Shown piece by piece: positions 23,432 to 33,933 of a stretch of 64,000 nt of DNA. Below the pieces are notes generated by a model. The model saw only the letters and a list, made by a program, of their open reading frames with translations. It was not told where the DNA came from and ran no database searches. A program made the position numbers and the translations under genes. This DNA is from Blasia pusilla (taxonomy: Eukaryota > Marchantiophyta > Marchantiopsida > Blasiales): positions 52,390,001 to 52,454,000 of the forward strand of contig CM114272.1 of assembly GCA_050084515.1 (NCBI GenBank), written 5' to 3'. Within the stretch, counting starts at the first letter, position 1. Each line of letters begins with the position of its first letter.

Positions 23432-24198
23432 CTACGTAGCAACCCTAGCCACCTCCGCAACAACCACTCCACTCTGACCTCCTACACCATGCTCCACATC
23501 CAAAAAATGAACATGTGCTGCTGTGGCCGCCTTCGCACTTTCCGCTCGAACGACGTCCCAAGAAGTCCATGGGTGCCTATCTCTCCTCGTCTCGCCCCCA
23601 GCCAATACATGTACAGACCCTGTAGGTAATACTCCAACTCGTGGATATGACGGCATGGATGACACTCGTATCCATCTCTCCTCAGCTTTACCTAGACTGA
23701 CTATCCATGTGAGACAGTTGAGGTCCATCGCCTGCCCCAACACTTGTCTCCGGGATGCCTCAATCATACGTGGCACTGCCGTAGTACCCGTAGCGAGCCC
23801 CATGGCGCGCTCGTGTTCATCTGCTGTAGGCTCCTTCAATGCTCGGGTCACCTCATCCCAAATCATGCCTAGCCCTCCTTGACGAAAGGCATGGGATTGT
23901 GGGAAGCTCACCAACGTAGGTAAGGCTGCCCTCAACTCCCCCACCCTATTGACAATCGCCAACGATGGTCTATCATCCCGCGTCACCACGTGAAATCGAC
24001 GCCCTGAGCCCAAAATAGCATCCATTGTGAGATGTGGTACCCTCTCGACTCCATCGTATGCTCGACCTAGTACCTCTAATGGTATCAGGTTCATCCACCA
24101 CAGCCGTGGAAAATGGGCGCGTGATCCAACTCTCGCTTCATCTAACAACACACCACGTCCCAACCAAGACCTCATCTGATGCACACTCGTCATCACAC
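23432..24198 (-). pseudogene. DNMT3-like cytosine methyltransferase C-terminal part inside gypsy pol
   Basis: Upstream of RT on - lies a long open frame whose first ~170 residues (24,198-23,681) align in order with the C-terminal half of DNMT3/DRM-type C5 cytosine methyltransferases. VLLDEARVGSRAHFPRLWW corresponds to the DA-x-V-S-x-x-HRAR-x-FWGN block. EHERAMGLATGTTAVP followed by SRRQVLGQAMDLNCLTWIV corresponds to the ERVFGFP...ARQ+LLGRSWSVPVI block (motifs IX-X region). The remaining ~80 residues (23,680-23,432) are a linker to RT. The catalytic PCQ and ENV motifs are not present because the domain is cut at 24,198 by the junction hairpin. A second decayed copy at 52.1-52.6 kb keeps ENV. 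Such enzymes methylate cytosine in DNA. This fragment cannot. Assignment rests on motif order read by eye. Confidence 0.7.
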
Positions 24199-24245
24199 GT
24201 GGATGAGGATAGTCCAGGGATCCTCGTGTACGTGTGATGACGAGT
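24185..24245. repeat. Hairpin-forming junction between family A and family B
   Basis: actcgtcatcacacgt (24,185-24,200) and acgtgtgatgacgagt (24,230-24,245) are exact reverse complements around a 29-base centre with a further gaggat/atcctc pair. It sits where the methyltransferase frame of family A stops and the gag of family B begins at its zinc-knuckle start (CYN), so it marks a recombination or end-joining scar. Confidence 0.7.
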
Positions 24246-25248
24246 TGTAGCATATGACCTTGCCGTTCCCTGACTTTGAGTGTTGTCCTCCTCTCGGCTT
24301 CGCATGAAGTTCCACTCGTTTTGCTGCTGAGGCAGACAACTCTCCTGGATCGTGCAGGCCCCCACTCCAAACTCTTTTGAACGTCTCCTTATTTTTTGAC
24401 TTCTTTGAGAAACCTTTTGGCTCAAAGGGTTTCTGGGTTTGGACTTTATTGTCCCCAATCCGCTCCGCTAGCTTCAGAAGATCCGCGCAAGTATTTGGCA
24501 ACGTCGGCATTTGGTAAAGGGCCTTTTCAGCGCTCAACTTGAGTCCACTAATGAAAATAGCCTTCTTTGCGTGCTCATCCATCTTCGGAACAGAAGTCAG
24601 TTTTGCACTAAACTCCCTCACATACGCGCTTAAGGAACCACTCTGCCGCATCCGCACGCATTCCACCGTGTCGCGCAACCCTTGGTACTTTGGAGTGGAT
24701 CAATCACCAATCAATACCTTAAACTCCTCCCAACTCAGAGGTGATTCGCCGGCCAGATATTCCTCTGGTTGAGCTGTCCACCATTGTAGCGCATGATCCT
24801 TCAGGAAAGTAACGGCTACCGTCACCTTGCCCCGCTTTCACCCCTCTGCGCCTCAAAATGCAGATTCCAGTGTAAGGAAATCCTTCACTTTTCGGGAGTG
24901 CCCCACCCCAGTGAATGGCGTGGGCAGGTTTGTCTTGCAGAGCTTTTTGCTCGCACCCAGAGTTCGGGTGGCCTCTAACTCTGCAATCCGCTTGCTTTGC
25001 TGGGACATTTGCTCCACCAAAAACTTCAACAAGTCCAACGTCTGGCTTGACTTGGTCGGTTCCCCTGAGTTTGGGCCCGACGGCCCCGCGGAAGGATTCA
25101 CCTCTAGAACGTCCTGACGTCTGGCGTTTAGCTCTTTGGGAGTCTCCATCTCCTCCATAGCATCACGGTCCGGCATTGGTTCCTCTCTTGATTCACGTCG
25201 CTTGATTCGACGCTTCTTGGGTGGTTCTCCCTCGATTGCCATTTTCAA
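24246..25248 (-). pseudogene. Gypsy family B gag (copy B1), truncated
   Basis: Reading leftwards from 25,248, a basic/acidic N-terminus (PPKKRRIKRRE) leads to LLKFLVEQMSQQSKRIAEL, a short coiled coil. The capsid-like part follows (SLSAYVREFSAKLTSV, then AIFISGLKLSAEKALYQMP and TCADLLKLAERIG). The frame stops at GKVICYN, just as the CCHC knuckle begins, because of the junction at 24,245. A frameshift and stops near 24,690-24,850 break the middle. The neighbouring PBS and LTR on the same strand confirm a 5' half-element. Confidence 0.8.
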
Positions 25249-25376
25249 GCCAACTCACTCGGATCTCTTCCTCGTTTCTTGCATCCCTCCTAGAGCATTT
25301 GAGTCTAGCCGCTATCTTGAGTTTTCCCAAGCGTCTGGTTGATCCTACGACCCCAAGTTCTCGCTCACCAAGGATT

Positions 25377-25389
25377 AGCTCTGATACCA
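25377..25389 (-). promoter_or_regulatory. Primer-binding site, initiator Met-tRNA type (B1)
   Basis: On - the sequence TGGTATCAGAGCT follows the LTR end by two bases. This is the usual plant PBS complementary to the 3' end of initiator methionine tRNA, which primes minus-strand cDNA. Confidence 0.9.
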
Positions 25390-25391
25390 CT

Positions 25392-26365
25392 TGTTGCGCC
25401 CCTACTCTCCTTGAACGTCAATCTTTATTGTTGTGGAAGCATACGTTCAGTAGGACACGATCTCATCGCCAATCTGCACCCAAACACGCACTCTCGTTAG
25501 TCAGGTCTGGGCCAACCAACGTTCCAACCCACCGAGTTCTCAACTCGGCGTCTCATCAAGCTCAACCTCCCTTACTTCCTAGTTTCCAAAACATGGCAAG
25601 TCCTTCAAGACTTGGAACAGACTTCCTGATTAGTCCAGGGACCTAAAACGGCACTGGCATGCCTAGCGATCCCAACTGTTCAACGGACCTCGTGTGAGTT
25701 CCAAACCGAGACCCAAGTAATTGAGTCGTGGGGTGAAATCCAAGAGGGATGTCTAAAATCGCCTCCATAAACTTGGTTCAGGTTTTCCAACCCAACCCCA
25801 ACCTCTCGATCCGTTCCATGCCCTTGAGCCACCCCGTGGCGCCCAAAGTGGGGTTTGAGTTCCAACCACTCTCGGAAACCTTCCCCCTTACTTGTACTTG
25901 GAAAAGGAGGGTCGAGCCCTTCGTTGTGGCCCTCAACCCGACTCTACTTACATTTGTTTCCGGGTTGTTTCTCAGCCGCTGCTTATGCGTTTGCAGAGAT
26001 CTTTAGTGCGTTTGAAGTGTCTTTCTATAAGTCTTCCTACGCACCCTTTTTCAATCCAAACGCATATTGACGCTAAAAGTTATGGCCATAAATATAGTCG
26101 AAAACTCTCAAACGCTAGTGGCGTTCCAAATCCGGATTCTTTCTTTGGCAACCCACTTTCTAGACTCAACTCCTTTCAAGTCTTGTTCCGCGTTTGGTCC
26201 AGGTTTCTCACTCGCGACCATAACATCTGAAACGCAAAGCCTCGCTTGCGTCTCGTCTCTTGTCTCTTCTTCGAGACCACTTCAACGCGCAAACCATCTT
26301 AGTGTGAGCCCGCTAATGTTTTGATGTTCCGCTTTGGCACTCGTTTGGTCATGAGGGTCGCGACA
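25392..26365 (-). mobile_element. Gypsy family B 5' LTR (B1)
   Basis: About 974 bp read on - from TGTCGCGACCC to GGGGCGCAACA, with TG...CA ends and a PBS next to it. Related copies lie at 39,526-40,554, 29,686-30,676 and 30,675-31,729, and a fragment near 62.4 kb. Frames on + within it are fortuitous. Confidence 0.85.
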
Positions 26366-26459
26366 CTCGGTGTAGTTGGAGAATCCACCCTGCATAGAGT
26401 CTACACATGATATATATGTCAGAGTAGTACATACACATCATAAAACCTTCCCACCATCA

Positions 26460-28400
26460 TCCTATGAAATATAATGAAAGAGGAACTGGAGATTGCAAAT
26501 GGATAGATTTGTACTATTCCACCCTTGCCCTATTGGACAATATCCATCGTATAACAAACTTGGCTTGGAGTTCCGTGCATAGGGTCCATCTCTACCACCT
26601 TGAGTGATGCCTGCATGCCCCTGTCCACTATATTGTACATCCACTTGCTGTTTTCCAAGAATACGATTGTCAGGTATACGCCCAGGTGCAACATCCCTTG
26701 CCCAAGTACCTTGCCCCCCAACTGTCCCTTTTTGCCAATGCAATGCATACCACCTATTAAAGACATTGTCTTTGAAATTCCAATAACCTTGAAACACAAT
26801 TGTAGACATACATCCTGCCTAATTGAAACTCAGAAATTACCTGCGTCTTCTTTCCCCCAACAGTTGACGGACATGGCTCCTTAGGAGCCGGAAGCTCATC
26901 TGAGCCTGATTGATCATCTTCACCAAAGTCTGCAACAAAATTTGGATCACAAGTGGGAGACTCTTCACCTTCGATGTGAGCATCAATATCATCAGCAGAT
27001 TTTGCCATCGGTGGCAATATATTTTCCAAGCAATCGAGAGCTCCTCCTCTTCGGTCCAATATGGAGAGTCTCACTCTTTCCACGTCATCAGGCACGCACT
27101 TGCTTAGAACAAGCCTCCGTGAGTTCCTCCTTCACTTGAGTAGATACGAAGGAATGTGAATGGATACAACCCCACAAACCGCTCCCTCGCAAAGCGGTAG
27201 TGTTGTATGAAGGGCGAGCATGAAAACATGTAAGAGTGGCAGTGAAGTCACGTCGACACACATCCCACAGAAGGTGAGCTGTGCGCTGAAATCAAGTTTT
27301 TCAAGAACATGAATTAAGCACAATGCTTCTGATTCATTCATAATGACCCAAACTTGAGTGCTCAATATGTCAAAGCTTACAATTCAACGCCTCTTTGTTT
27401 CAGTTCTTCCGCCAATTCCTTAAGGCGTCTGTTCACATAAGCGGCACGGACCTCCACAGGGTAACACATTTCATTCACATTTTCCATCAAAGATCTTAAA
27501 AAATAGACAACCTGCATGTCCCATGAACCCATGCCCAATTATAGAACACACCAAACAAAAATTTCTTTAAGAACCCATGGCATCATTAAGTTCCTCTACA
27601 ATCTCAATGTTGCCTTCCCATCTTTTTACCCTCATCAATGGTACATATTGACTACCAACAACTGTGACAGGTTGAACCGTTCTACTGGGAGTTTCAAAAG
27701 CCCCATGGCCATCTAAACTGAACTCCCAAGTATTACTTGATACCCTACGCTTCCTCGTGTGCTTGTGGCACACTACTCGCCATCCGGGCGATTCCTCCAC
27801 GTCTAGGAAGAAACCATGTTCAACCTAACTAGGGAATACAAAAGATTCAGACCATTCAGGTTACATTTGCCTAAAGTTTGCTAATAAGAATCCATCACTA
27901 TCACGCTTCATTGTAGGTATGGCCCCACGCCAATCTGGTCGCACCCAATTCCCTTTCATGAGAATGATAGGATTGGATTGATGTGTTCCCGAAGTCCATT
28001 TTCCATATGTCAGTTAGCTCTCCTGTGTATCCCATTTGCATCCATCCTCTATCTTGGTGATTGCTCATTTTCTCGAATACACGTATCAACCCTAAATCAT
28101 ATGTGACAAAATGATCATCACTTTGATCTACCACACGGAAGTGGTTTCCATAGGCTTGCATTCTCTTGTAAACTAAGACGAACATTTGAGGAGGAGTAGC
28201 AGAAGGTAGACATCCCGATCCATATCTGGGTGTAGTGCATAATGCTTCCAGATTGCCAATCCAATCCATTTTGTGAATGATGGAAAGTCCCTTGCACCAC
28301 CCCCCAATATGTGCACTTTTCTCCATATCATATTTCCTGTAGAGGTCATGCCATTATAAGCCAACCGGTATATAGTGAGCGACGACATAAAAAAAATTCA
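26460..28400 (-). pseudogene. CACTA (En/Spm) transposase C-terminal remnant
   Basis: On - the order of motifs fits the C-terminal domain of TNP2-like transposases. GNHFRVVDQSDDHFVTYDLG is followed by YTGELTDIWKMDFGN. After a frameshift come NWVRPDWRGAIPTMKRDSDGF (split by indel), a FVFPS-VEHGFFLD stretch and SPGWRVVCHKHTRKRRV. Downstream frames (27,095-26,757) are acidic, with SADDIDAHIEGEES. The catalytic DDE part and the terminal CACTA repeats are not visible. Stops and frameshifts throughout. It lies between family B LTR and family A integrase and may have been inserted in family A or brought in by rearrangement. Confidence 0.65.
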
Positions 28401-28486
28401 TCAGCCGGACAAATGCAACATCACATAGCATCCTTTGCATCATTCTTACCGTACTTTTTGCTCTTTGGTAGATATCTATTCGACGT

Positions 28487-29048
28487 GACATGGCAGAGGT
28501 GTTAGATCTTGATGATCCAAATGTGTGGGTACAAGCGTGTTCTCAAAGGGCAGAGATTTTTCGTAGACTTATGCCTATGACCTTTGAGAACTTAGCTATT
28601 GCTCATCATAGAGATACATTGAGGTACGCGACCATTCGTGGAGGAGGTCATCGTCTAGGGATTAGAAGGTTTCATCCTGGAGATTACGTGTACTTACAGC
28701 AGGCGGCACCCACAACGCTAGATGTCACTGCAGGGCGCACGATCCTACGTGTGCGCAAGGTATTACCAACCGGAGTCCTCATGTTTGAGGGACAGGATGG
28801 TATGGTTTGGAAGGATCATGTGCGAAATTGTGTGCCATATCATCTTCCGAACGTGGACGGGACAGTGGATCCGAGCTTGGCAGTGGTACGTGCAGGCTTG
28901 AGGTGTATGTTGTACAGATCTACGAGGGATGCAGCCACCATGTTGGTATGTGATGGTTATTCTGGAGGGTGGCATACGTCATGTCGGACCCCCCCTCTTC
29001 ATGTAGTTCCCACGGGATGATGGATGTGTCCAAGATGTGTATAGGATA
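28487..29048 (+). pseudogene. Gypsy family A integrase C-terminus with PHD-like finger
   Basis: The frame starts with MAEVLDLDDPNVWVQACSQR and continues to the integrase C-terminal barrel (RRFHPGDYVYLQQA, then TILRVRKVLPTGVLMFEGQD). It ends with CMLYRSTRDAATMLVCDGY, SGGWHTSC, and after a TGA, WMCPRC. The spacing CX2(Y)-X9-CX2(Y)-X4-HX2C-X14-CX2C is that of a PHD finger with two cysteines changed to tyrosine. PHD fingers bind histone tails, so the module may have guided integration. The TGA at 29,018 and the two lost ligands disable it. A decayed equivalent is at 53.66-54.0 kb. Confidence 0.75.
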
Positions 29049-29128
29049 GTAGTTCATGTCACGGATATGTGACATTTTCTATCTTGAGTTAGGGGGATCC
29101 AACTGCCAACTAGAGGGGCGGTTGTGTG

Positions 29129-29636
29129 ATCTCCATGTATATGTATGAGTTTATTTATGTACATGTGTGGATCTACCCATGTGTGGGGAAGATCGGTGTT
29201 GTGTGGTGTGGATGTGACCAGCGATGTATGTTGTATAGCGATGTGTATGCACAGGTTACCAAGAGGATAGCTATTTTTAGGGGAAGAGCCTTTTGGCTCT
29301 TCCCAACCCTATATAAGGAAGGAAGATGGCTTTCCCAAGCCATCTTTCTCATGGTGGGCCGTTGGAGCACCTCTCTTGTTTGTGTATGAGATAGGACCAA
29401 GGTGCTAACATCTAGATTCCTTGATAGCCCAGGGTGGACGAGGCTCGATATGCCGATGTAGATTGAGGAGTGGAGTTTTAGGCCGTATGTGCCATTTTTA
29501 CTTTTTTTTTTTTTTGTGATCTCCATGTATATGTATTGTACATGTGTGGATCTACCCGTGTGTAGGGAAGATCGGTGTTGTGTGGTGTGGATATGACCAG
29601 CGATGTATGTTGTATGGCAATGTGTATACGCACGAC
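29129..29636. repeat. 120-bp direct repeat flanking the 3' LTR A fragment
   Basis: 29,129-29,250 and 29,516-29,636 are near-identical (gatctccatgtatatgtat, then catgtgtggatctaccc, then gaagatcggtgttgtgtggt). Between them lies the LTR A fragment. Repeats this long are not normal target-site duplications and point to a tandem duplication or a recombination event. Confidence 0.75.
29253..29515 (+). mobile_element. Gypsy family A 3' LTR fragment
   Basis: Matches 17,397-17,646 along its length, with the hairpin and TATA box conserved. It ends in a 14-T run where the upstream copy has ttctctttatttttac. Confidence 0.75.
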
Positions 29637-29685
29637 ACCTGTAAACACTTATATTTTAGGGTTTTGTAGGACCTAGGATATTTTT

Positions 29686-30676
29686 TGCGACCCTCATAAC
29701 CAAACGAACACCAAATAGACGTCAAGCGAAACATCAAAACTTTAGTGTGCTAAGGCTACAATGATTGCGCTTTGGAGAGGTCTCTTGGAAAAGTCCAAGA
29801 GACAAAACGCGCAATAGAGTTTGAGAATTTCGTGCATTTATGGTCGCGACCACAAAACGTGGATCAAACATGAACCAAGACTTGAGATGAGTTGAGTCTA
29901 GGAAGGTTGGTTGCCAAAGAGGTGAGAACCAGATTTGGAATGCGACTAGAGTTTGGGGATTTTGACCGTGTTTCAGAACATAACGTTTAGTCTCAATATG
30001 CATTTGGGACAAGTAAGATGATGTTGGAAAGCTTATGCTAAGATGATTACAACGCATCAAAGATCTTAGAAAACGTTCAAGCAAAACTTGAGATATTTTT
30101 TGAAAACAACTATAAGAGGAGTCGGGTTGGGGGCCAAATTGAGGGGCTCGACTATCTTTACCTATATTTAGGGGGAGGGCAAAGATCCCCATAAGTACTA
30201 GCAAGAGGGAGTGTCTCCAAGGATTCTTGGAACCCGAATCCCACTTTGAGCGCCAAACGGTGTCTCAAGGGCACGGGATGGAACGGGAGTTTGGCGTTGG
30301 AACTCGAAACCCAAACCTGATCCAAGGGAGTGGATCTCGTAAGCCACAGTTGGATTCCAACCCGTGACTCATTTTTGTGAGTCACGGTTAGGGACTCATT
30401 AGATGTCAATTGGACAGTTGGGACCGCCAAGCATGCAAACGCCGTTTGAGGTTCCTAAACCGACCAGAAAGTATGTCCCAAGTCTTGAAAGACTTGCCTC
30501 TGTTGTAAACCGGAAAAGTAGGAAGATTTAGCTTGATGAGAGGCTCAGTCAAGAACTCAAAAAGTTAGAACGCTAATTCACCCAAACCTTACTAACATGA
30601 GTGTGTGTTTGGTTGCAAATCAAGATTGAGAGCGTGTCCTACTGAACACTCGCTTCCGCAATACTAAAGATTCATG
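29686..30676 (+). mobile_element. Family B LTR, plus orientation (B2)
   Basis: Begins TGCGACCCTCATAACC and ends at taaagattcatgt. It reads as the reverse complement of the B1 and B3 LTRs. It abuts B4 in tail-to-tail orientation at about 30,676. No gag or PBS is attached. Confidence 0.75.
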
Positions 30677-31729
30677 TCCTATTCTCCTTGAGTGTAATCT
30701 TTAGTGCATCCAAGCACACTTATGTTAGTGTGGTTTGGGTCAATCGGCCTTCCAACCCATCGAGTTCTAAGCTCGACACCTCAGAAAGCTCAACCTTTCC
30801 TCATTCTTAGCTTCCAAAGATGGGCAAGTCTTTCGAGACTTGAGATAGACTTTCACGTTAGTCTAGGCATCTAAAATGGCTTTTGCAAACCTAGCGGTCC
30901 CAAGTGTTCACTAGATCTCGCATAAGCCCCAAACTCAGACCCAAAAATATGAGTCGTGGGTTGAATCCAATAGGGACCTCTGAGATCCACTCTATTGGAT
31001 TTGGTTCAGGTTTCGAATCCCAACGCCAAACTCCCAATCCATTTCGTGCCCTTGAGTTGCCCCGCAGCGCTCCATATCGGAGAATGGACAAACAACATGA
31101 ACACGTGTCAAAATGGGGGGCGTGTCAAATTTGGTAAATTTTCCTCCAATTATACTATAGGTTATTTTTTCTCTATATTTTAGATTAGTGATATGAAACT
31201 GATTCTTTTTACCAATTTGAGAATTCAAGTAAAGATAAATGAGGCTAATTTAAAATTTATATATTTTTTGAAAAATTCCATATATCCTCTGTAGTGTGAC
31301 ATTTGAATTTTTTCAATGTCGTAATATTACACTTTAAACAACAAGAAAATATTTCCGAAAAACATCCCATGCATATATTTTACTTATGATAGAAGAGAGT
31401 CATATGATCTCGGAACTAAAAGTTACAATCCAAAATACATTCGAAAACCCCAAACGGTAGTCACGTTCCAAATACGGTTCTCACCTCTTAGTCACGTCTC
31501 ATCCTAGACTCAAATCCTCTCAATTTTGGGTTCACGTTTCGTTCCGGTTTCCTTAGTCGCGACCATAAATGCATGAAACACTTGAAACGATAGCCTTGTC
31601 TCGCCTCTCGTACTTGTGTTTCCTATCTTGTCTTTTTTGAGACCTCTCAAAAGCGCAAACCATCCTAGCGTGAGCCCGCTAGAATTGGATGTTCTGCTTG
31701 GCACTCGTTTGATTATGAGGGTCGTGATG
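30675..31729 (-). mobile_element. Family B LTR, minus orientation (B4), with replaced segment
   Basis: Starts cctattctccttgagtg and ends ttgattatgagggtcgtga, matching B1 and B3. The internal part equivalent to B3 from about 39,977 to 40,230 is replaced by element C (31,070-31,405). Confidence 0.75.
31070..31405. repeat. Element C, copy 1 (about 335 bp)
   Basis: Shares ctccatatcg through gagagtcatat with 40,751-41,078, at high identity over AT-rich non-coding sequence (for example aatgggggg, ccaattatactatag, ttgagaattcaagtaaag). No terminal inverted repeat is evident. Both copies lie next to or inside a family B LTR. Confidence 0.75.
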
Positions 31730-32504
31730 CTCATCCCTATTTAGAGGTTGATGCACTCATCACTGCAAACCTTATAATGTCAAGTCCCTTTCGGAAACCG
31801 ACCCCTTGACATCGAATTATGTTTCGGTACCTAACTTGCAATTCCTTATTTGGCTTAAGTCTTAGGTTGTCGCTTGGAACACTTAGCATCATTTAACATC
31901 TCCTTTTCGATAAGCCTAGATGAGATTTTTGGAACTAACCTAACCTATCAAATTAGCTAAACTAAGTTTGCTACCTAAGACTTCTCTGGCTCACATCTCG
32001 TAAACATTCCACGTATGTACACAATACACAAGTCATACTACTTTTGGGTCGCTCATATATTCGACTTAGGCATGTCACTAAGTTCACTCATGCTATCACG
32101 AGTAAGATCATCCCAAGCCCCTAGACACAATGATTTGTCCCGGCGAAGCTAGGGCGAGCCCAAGTGTTAGTCACCCAACACTTGAATTTGTTTCTAGGTG
32201 CTAATCCGAATACAAGCTCTCACCTCAAATACTCCTTGTCTATCCCCTTGACTTACATCGTGAGCACATGAGAAACTACTAATTTCCATGTACTACCAAA
32301 GATAAATTGTAATTAAGTGGAATTAACATAAGCATTGAATCTCCAAATCCATGCATTCCTTTATTGCAATACTAGCTTGTTCTAGTTACAATGGTGTCGT
32401 ATTGTAAAATCACACACTATGTAAACTCCTCTTTGATTAAGTGTTAGAGAAAATTTTATTAGTATTAAGTAAATTAGTTTATAAAAATGAAATTTATATG
32501 TTTA
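31730..32504. other. No gene recognised
   Basis: No open frame of note and no repeat that I can place. Confidence 0.45.
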
Positions 32505-33010
32505 ATCCTCTTTAGGATGGCTCATTAGTGTAGGCCCAACTTTAGGAAAAGAGGTCAAAAAATAAGATATGAGAGTATAAAAGTAAAATAGTGGGGTTGG
32601 TATATTAATGAAAGAAAAACAAAAATAGTCTTGGTAGGTGGCTAGGGTAGTTGGGGAAGTTTGGAGGATATGAAGTGAGTTGATGAAGATATTTTGGAGG
32701 AGATAACTTGATAATCTACTAATCTACTTGTATCAAAATGGGATTGGCCAAGCCTTGAGAGAAAGCCATGTGGCATAAGATAAGGTTATATCTATTTTGT
32801 ACTCTTGTGGATCCCTTAAGAGTATATAAAGTGGAGGGACCTTCAAGGGTTCATCACTTTCTACTTCATTTCTTGAGTCTCCCTTGTTACTCTTCAGTGG
32901 ATGAAATTGGCTTGCTTGCTTGCTCTTCCAAAGAGATTGGATTATTCCTCTTGGGAGAGCAACTCCGCCAAAATCCATTATTGAAGATAATAGAAGATGT
33001 CCGTTAAGTA
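32505..33010 (+). mobile_element. LTR-like promoter segment (family E, copy 1)
   Basis: Shows catgtggcataa, then agtatataaag and ccttcaagggttc in the spacing seen also at 35,040-35,130. The TATA-like box, the pairing of the two copies and nearby retroelement debris suggest solo or truncated LTRs. Confidence 0.4.
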
Positions 33011-33634
33011 TAGATAGGGGTGGGGCATGATTTGTACCCAATTTTCCTTTGCTTAATTCGTACCATGTCAAAGTTCTCTTCGTAGATACGCATTGGTTTA
33101 GTTGCTATCTAGTTTATTGCATTCATGAACCAAATCACATAATCTTCAACTCCGTTGATTCTTCTTATTATCACGTACGGAAGGATATGGGATTGTACTT
33201 TGTATGTCCTTATATAGCGATCCATGGATATTAATAGCCCTACTCGAGTAGGATTTAACACTAATTGTGTTATTTTTCTTATGTACAAGCGTAAATTAGT
33301 TTACAGGGATTTCATGGTTAGGAATTTTGGGGTTCGATGTTATGAAGAAGTGATCGCATTGGCAATACCGTACCATTCGTGATTCCTGTCATGAGAGAAT
33401 GGAGAGTGTTTAAAATAATTTTATATTGAAAAGGAGAACTTCTTAGAGAGTTCACCTTGCATCAACCACGTCTGCCGTAACTAGAAGGTCCACTCTTACT
33501 TGAAGAAAGCTCTTGACAGGACAATGGCCTTTGGCCCAAGCTTCCTATGGTCACAAGTCATGTCCCTAGCTATTCCGTGTACTAACTAATTGCACTTTCC
33601 TACACTGAAATTGCTAGTGTAGGAGCTTAGAATG
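33011..33634. other. No gene recognised
   Basis: AT-rich, with short unrelated frames on both strands. Confidence 0.45.
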
Positions 33635-33918
33635 TCAGAATCGAGCAATTTTGGGTGCATTGGAAAGATCTCGACGAGATCTACAACACAAATACAACCA
33701 GTCTTTGGCATCATTCCAACCCCTGCGGACCCAAATTGCTAAATCGACCAAGAAAGTCACAAAAAATACCTCCAAAGATTTATCACCGTCAAAGCTCCAC
33801 TTGAAATCTGCACCCATTGAGCTTTGAACAAAATTTCCTTCTCCCAAATTGAAGTTGTGCCTTCTCTTGCCTCTCTTCTTTCCTCAAACACCAAGAATTT
33901 CAAGTGATGTTCTCCTAT
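33635..33918 (-). other. Copia untranslated leader fragment
   Basis: Sequence immediately downstream, on -, of a copia LTR and PBS. It has an open frame containing HHLKFLVFEERREAREGTTS but no recognisable gag domain. Confidence 0.45.
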
Positions 33919-33931
33919 CGCTCTGATACCA
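33919..33931 (-). promoter_or_regulatory. Primer-binding site, initiator Met-tRNA type (copia)
   Basis: TGGTATCAGAGCG on - lies two bases after the LTR end. Confidence 0.85.
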
Positions 33932-33933
33932 TG

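Noticed and set aside
23523-23882. Plus-strand 119-aa frame
   Set aside because: Antisense of the methyltransferase and linker frame, without motifs.
25221-26324. Plus-strand frames of 85-141 aa
   Set aside because: They lie on the strand opposite the family B gag and LTR, and their counterparts in the other LTR copies are not conserved as frames.
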